DNA of 64,000 nt, from positions 310,001 to 374,000 of the forward strand of contig NZ_CP048029.1 in the NCBI RefSeq assembly GCF_011290485.1. Direction: 5' to 3'. Made by a program: the position numbers and the translations under genes. The notes beneath the pieces are model-generated. The model did no database searches. It was given only the letters and a program-made list of their open reading frames with translations, and had not been told where the DNA came from. Shown here one piece after another: positions 59,516 through 64,000 of the stretch (position 1 is the stretch's first letter; every line of letters begins with the position of its first letter). The stretch is from Caldichromatium japonicum (GTDB lineage Bacteria > Pseudomonadota > Gammaproteobacteria > Chromatiales > Chromatiaceae).

Positions 59516-60034
59516 TCAAGGGGTCTCGAGGCGCCGTTCAAATGGGGTCAGCAGCCAAGCTAGAATGGGCCAGCAGGCCAAACCGGCCAGGGCCGAGAAC
59601 CAATAGGTCAGCGACGGCAGGGTTTGTCCTGTTGCACCGATGATCCAGAGGGTGAGCAGGCGCTCGCTCAACAGGATCAGGGCCACAAAAAACGCCTGCT
59701 GCCAAGGCGGAAAAATGCGGATGCGCGGGCGGACGACGAGCGCTAGATAGGCCGTTACCGACAGGCTCAAGGCATGCTGGCCGAGTAGGGTGCCGGTGAG
59801 CACATCGAGGAGCAGACCCAGGATAAAGGCGGTGAAGATCCCGACGCGGCGCGGGGTGGCAAAACACCAGAATAGGATCGTGAGCACCACCCAGGGCGGA
59901 CGATAATCCCAAGGCCAGCTCGCGATCGGCAGGATGGTGAGATATAGCGCGAGGATCAAGCTCAGCGCGATCGGCCAGATCGGCTGGCGCGCTGCTGCAT
60001 AGGGTCGCTTGCCGCGTTTGCCTACAGTCTTCAT
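59516..60034 (-). CDS. mreD: Rod shape-determining protein MreD
   Basis: 172 residues with five to six hydrophobic helices and a basic N-terminus (KTVGKRGKRPYAAARQPIWP). GLLLDVLTGTLLGQHAL is the best conserved MreD segment. It belongs to the elongasome membrane complex with MreC and RodA. Starts inside the mreC stop (ATGA). Confidence 0.93.
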   Translation of the reverse strand: MKTVGKRGKRPYAAARQPIWPIALSLILALYLTILPIASWPWDYRPPWVVLTILFWCFATPRRVGIFTAFILGLLLDVLTGTLLGQHALSLSVTAYLALVVRPRIRIFPPWQQAFFVALILLSERLLTLWIIGATGQTLPSLTYWFSALAGLACWPILAWLLTPFERRLETP

Positions 60035-60939
60035 TTAGAAAATTCACTCGGCTTGAAGGCCTCAGCGGCCAGGGCCTGAGCGCGCAGATTTTCGTTATGA
60101 CTCCAGACCAACAAGACCTCGCGGCTGCGATCGAGCCGAGCGGTCGGCTCGGCGATGACTGTGGTGAAGGGGTTGTCGGGGTCTTGGCGCACCGTCTTGA
60201 CCCGGGCGACTGGATAACCAGGCGGAAAACGCCCGTCCATCCCCGAGGTCAGCACCAGATCCCCAACCTGGACATCGGCGTTCTTGGGGATGTATAGCAA
60301 TTCGAGGTCCAGATTGGGGCCGCGGCCAGCGGCGATGGTCCTGAAACCGGTACGATTGATCTCGACCGGTAGAGCGTGATCGGGATCGGTGATCAGGAGG
60401 ACGACTGAATAGAAGGGGGTGACGCGGATGACCTGGCCCATCACCGCATTGGCATCGAGCACGGGTTGACCGATAAAGACACCAGCATTGGAACCCCTGT
60501 TGATCATGACCTGCTGGCGATAGGGGGCGAGGTCGATCGCCATGACCTCAGCGATCAACACCCGATCGCTGACATCGAGGGAGGAGCCCAGGAGTTCGCG
60601 CAGACGGGCGTTCTCGGCCTCGAGTGCGGCAAACTGCTGCAGCCTCGCCTTCAACAGCAGGTTTTCGCGCTGGAGCTCGGCGTTTTCATCGCGTAGTCGC
60701 TGTTGATTGACAAAGCGCACCCGTATCTCGCGAACGAGCTGGCTGGGACGGTCGGCAGCGAATTGGAGGGGATAGGTGAGCAGGGACAGCGCCGTACGCA
60801 GTAGTTCGGGCGGCTGCTCGCTATAGTCCGCTACCATCAGGGCGAGGGCCGCCCCTACCGCCAGGATGACGCGGACATGGGGTGAGGGACCAGACTTAAA
60901 CAGGGGTTTGATGGTCGCCGTCCTCTTTAGCGTACGCAA
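60031..60939 (-). CDS. mreC: Rod shape-determining protein MreC
   Basis: A TTG at 60939 gives ~302 residues. One membrane helix (VRVILAVGAALALMVADY), a coiled coil (LRDENAELQRENLLLKARLQ) and two beta-barrel modules (DRVLIAEVMAIDLAPYRQQ; GDLVLTSGMDGRFPPGYPVA). The start is unsettled: the family N-terminus (M)KPLFKSGPSP aligns with an ATC codon at 60912 that has AGAGGA about 8 bp upstream, and no ATG or GTG is available nearby. MreC scaffolds PBP2 in the periplasm. Confidence 0.9.
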   Translation of the reverse strand: MRTLKRTATIKPLFKSGPSPHVRVILAVGAALALMVADYSEQPPELLRTALSLLTYPLQFAADRPSQLVREIRVRFVNQQRLRDENAELQRENLLLKARLQQFAALEAENARLRELLGSSLDVSDRVLIAEVMAIDLAPYRQQVMINRGSNAGVFIGQPVLDANAVMGQVIRVTPFYSVVLLITDPDHALPVEINRTGFRTIAAGRGPNLDLELLYIPKNADVQVGDLVLTSGMDGRFPPGYPVARVKTVRQDPDNPFTTVIAEPTARLDRSREVLLVWSHNENLRAQALAAEAFKPSEFSK

Positions 60940-60982
60940 CTCAAGCCCGGTCTCGGCAAGGGGGACACACCCCGACTGGGGC

Positions 60983-62246
<1,264 letters not shown>

Positions 62247-62534
62247 ATGCACCTGGATCTAGCCGATATCGATAAGATCGCCTACCTCGCGCGTCTGGCC
62301 ATCGCCCCCGAGCAGCGGGCACGTTATGCTGCAGACCTTGGCACCATCCTCGATCTGGTCGCCCAGATGAATGCAGTCGAAACGGCGGGGGTCGAGCCTA
62401 TGGCCCATCCGCTGGCGATGACCCAACGGATGCGTCCCGATGTGCCCACCGAATCCAATCAGCGCGAACGCTTCCAGGCCATTGCCCCCCTGACCGAGGC
62501 CGGGCTCTATCTGGTTCCCAAGGTCATCGACTGA
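62247..62534 (+). CDS. gatC: Asp/Glu-tRNA amidotransferase subunit GatC
   Basis: 95 residues from ATG 62247. [12 protein letters not shown] and the [18 protein letters not shown] belt region are typical. GatC holds GatA and GatB together in the enzyme that amidates mischarged Glu-tRNA(Gln) and Asp-tRNA(Asn). Its stop overlaps the gatA start by one base. Confidence 0.95.
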   Translation: MHLDLADIDKIAYLARLAIAPEQRARYAADLGTILDLVAQMNAVETAGVEPMAHPLAMTQRMRPDVPTESNQRERFQAIAPLTEAGLYLVPKVID

Positions 62535-63988
62535 TGCAAAACAAATCCATTGCCCAAATGGCCGCTGATCTGCGGCTGCGTCTCTATTCAAGCGTCGAGC
62601 TGACCCGGCATTATCTAGATCGCATCGCTCGGCTCGACCCAGTCTTGAATAGCTTTATCACTGTCATGGCAGAGCAAGCATTGGCCGACGCCGCGCGCGC
62701 CGATCAGCTCTTGCGCTCGGGCGATGCCGGCCCTTTGACCGGGATCCCCATCGCCCATAAGGACATCTTTTGCACCCAAGGGTTCAAGACGAGCTGCGGC
62801 TCGCGCATGCTCGACAATTTCATCGCCCCCTATGATGCTACCGTGGTCGAACGTCTGGCCGCTGCCGGCGCTGTGGTGCTCGGCAAGACCAACATGGATG
62901 AGTTTGCGATGGGATCGAGCAACGAGACGAGCTGGTATGGTCCGGTCAAGAACCCCTGGGATACCAGCCGGGTGCCGGGGGGGTCATCCGGAGGCTCGGC
63001 GGCAGCGGTGGCGGCGCGCCTGTGCGCCGCGGCGACCGGCACGGATACGGGCGGTTCGATCCGCCAGCCGGCAGCCTTCTGTGGGATCACCGGTATCAAA
63101 CCCACCTATGGTCGTTGTTCGCGCTGGGGCATGATCGCCTTTGCCTCCTCGCTCGATCAGGCAGGGGTTATGGCACGCTCTGCCGCCGATGCCGCCTGTA
63201 TCCTCGACGAGATGGCCGGCTTCGATCCGCGCGACTCGACCTGTGCCGATGTGCCGGTACCAGATTATGTCGATGCCCTGGATGATGACCTCCACGGTCT
63301 GCACATCGGTCTGCCCAAAGAGTATTTTGGCTCGGGGCTCGATCCTGCGATCGGCGACCGGGTGATGGAGGCGGTACGGGAATATGAAAGGCTCGGCGCT
63401 GTGATCCGCGAGATCAGCCTGCCGAATAGCCCCTCGGCGGTGCCTGCGTATTATGTCATCGCCCCGGCGGAGTGCTCGTCCAATCTCGCCCGCTTTGACG
63501 GCGTCCGTTACGGCCATCGCTGCACCGATCCCATCGACCTCGAGGACCTTTACACCCGTAGCCGTGCCGAGGGCTTTGGGGATGAGGTTAAGCGCCGGAT
63601 CATGATCGGTACCTATGTCCTCTCCGCCGGTTATTACGATGCCTATTATCTCAAGGCACAGCGGGTCAGGCAGTTGATCGCCGCTGATTTCAAGCACGCC
63701 TTCGCCGAGGTCGATGTCATCATGGGTCCATCCACGCCCACCACCGCCTTTGCCCTTGGCGCCAAACGCGATGATCCGGTGGCCATGTATCTCAACGACA
63801 TCTATACCATCCCCGCCAATCTCGCCGGTCTGCCGGCCATCTCGATCCCGATCGAGCCACTGGCTGGCCTGCCGGTGGGCCTGCAGATCATCGGCGATCA
63901 TTTCCAAGAAGCCCGGCTGCTCAATGTCGCCCATCGCTATCAGCATCTGACCCATTGGCATCAGGCGACGCCCGCGGGCTTTGATTGA
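62534..63988 (+). CDS. gatA: Asp/Glu-tRNA amidotransferase subunit GatA
   Basis: 484 residues, full length. Amidase-signature catalytic triad: Lys in PIAHKDIFC, cis-Ser and Ser in [14 protein letters not shown] and [17 protein letters not shown]. The C-terminal [12 protein letters not shown] and [13 protein letters not shown] blocks are present. It releases ammonia from glutamine for GatB. gatB is expected just beyond the right edge. Confidence 0.97.
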   Translation: MQNKSIAQMAADLRLRLYSSVELTRHYLDRIARLDPVLNSFITVMAEQALADAARADQLLRSGDAGPLTGIPIAHKDIFCTQGFKTSCGSRMLDNFIAPYDATVVERLAAAGAVVLGKTNMDEFAMGSSNETSWYGPVKNPWDTSRVPGGSSGGSAAAVAARLCAAATGTDTGGSIRQPAAFCGITGIKPTYGRCSRWGMIAFASSLDQAGVMARSAADAACILDEMAGFDPRDSTCADVPVPDYVDALDDDLHGLHIGLPKEYFGSGLDPAIGDRVMEAVREYERLGAVIREISLPNSPSAVPAYYVIAPAECSSNLARFDGVRYGHRCTDPIDLEDLYTRSRAEGFGDEVKRRIMIGTYVLSAGYYDAYYLKAQRVRQLIAADFKHAFAEVDVIMGPSTPTTAFALGAKRDDPVAMYLNDIYTIPANLAGLPAISIPIEPLAGLPVGLQIIGDHFQEARLLNVAHRYQHLTHWHQATPAGFD

Positions 63989-64000
63989 GCCTAGATCTGA

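Noticed and set aside
62984..63961. Long minus-strand open frame opposite gatA
   Set aside because: It is the shadow of a real high-GC gene. The protein is His/Asp/Ile-rich low-information sequence, typical of antisense frames.

Overview
The window is high-GC chromosomal DNA of a gammaproteobacterium, most likely a purple sulfur bacterium of the order Chromatiales (Chromatiaceae). Support for this: gammaproteobacterial gene order around zapA-6S RNA-ygfA, ygfB-pepP-ubiH-ubiI, ftsYEX and mreBCD-mrdAB-rlpA; a 2[4Fe-4S] ferredoxin of the Allochromatium type beside coaD; a dihaem cytochrome c4; and a PPi-dependent phosphofructokinase beside pyrophosphatase. No photosynthesis gene lies in the window, so the family assignment is inference.

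Layout. 0-1.1 kb: end of tamB and an LpxL-type lipid A acyltransferase. 1.5-5.2 kb (minus): an orphan GspF/PilC protein and a four-PAS sensor with a degenerate kinase end. 5.2-12.8 kb (minus): engB, moaC, ppa, PPi-PFK, then the ubiquinone operon ygfB-pepP-ubiH-ubiI-like. 12.9-15.0 kb (plus): zapB-like, zapA, 6S RNA, ygfA, rpiA and a terminator. 15.1-18.2 kb: a porin and an IS1182-family insertion sequence. 18.4-23.0 kb (plus): rph, rdgB, yggS, proC, yggT, yggU and an EEP-family phosphodiesterase. 23.0-26.2 kb (minus): ftsY-ftsE-ftsX.

26.4-35.9 kb (minus) is a complete cellulose operon, bcsA-bcsB-bcsZ-bcsC, in which every gene is broken by in-frame stops, frameshifts, a 16-bp tandem duplication or an IS200/IS605-type insertion. 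36-40.2 kb (plus): two M16 peptidases, rsmD, coaD and ferredoxin. 40.4-50.2 kb: a processive GT2 glycosyltransferase, a CheB-CheR-PAS hybrid overlapping a PAS-GGDEF-EAL protein, cytochrome c4, a frameshifted PilZ-type gene and a frameshifted haem-sensor diguanylate cyclase. 50.2-54 kb: a PAP2 phosphatase, a secreted protein of unknown family and a decayed IS607 element.

54-62 kb (minus): the cell-shape cluster mreB-mreC-mreD-mrdA-rodA-rlpA-dacA plus lipB, divergent from gatC-gatA at the right edge.

The main story is selective decay. Housekeeping genes on all sides read cleanly, while cellulose synthesis and two neighbouring c-di-GMP-type genes have been lost. Two large intact regulatory proteins (42.0-47.3 kb) and an intact GT2 synthase remain.
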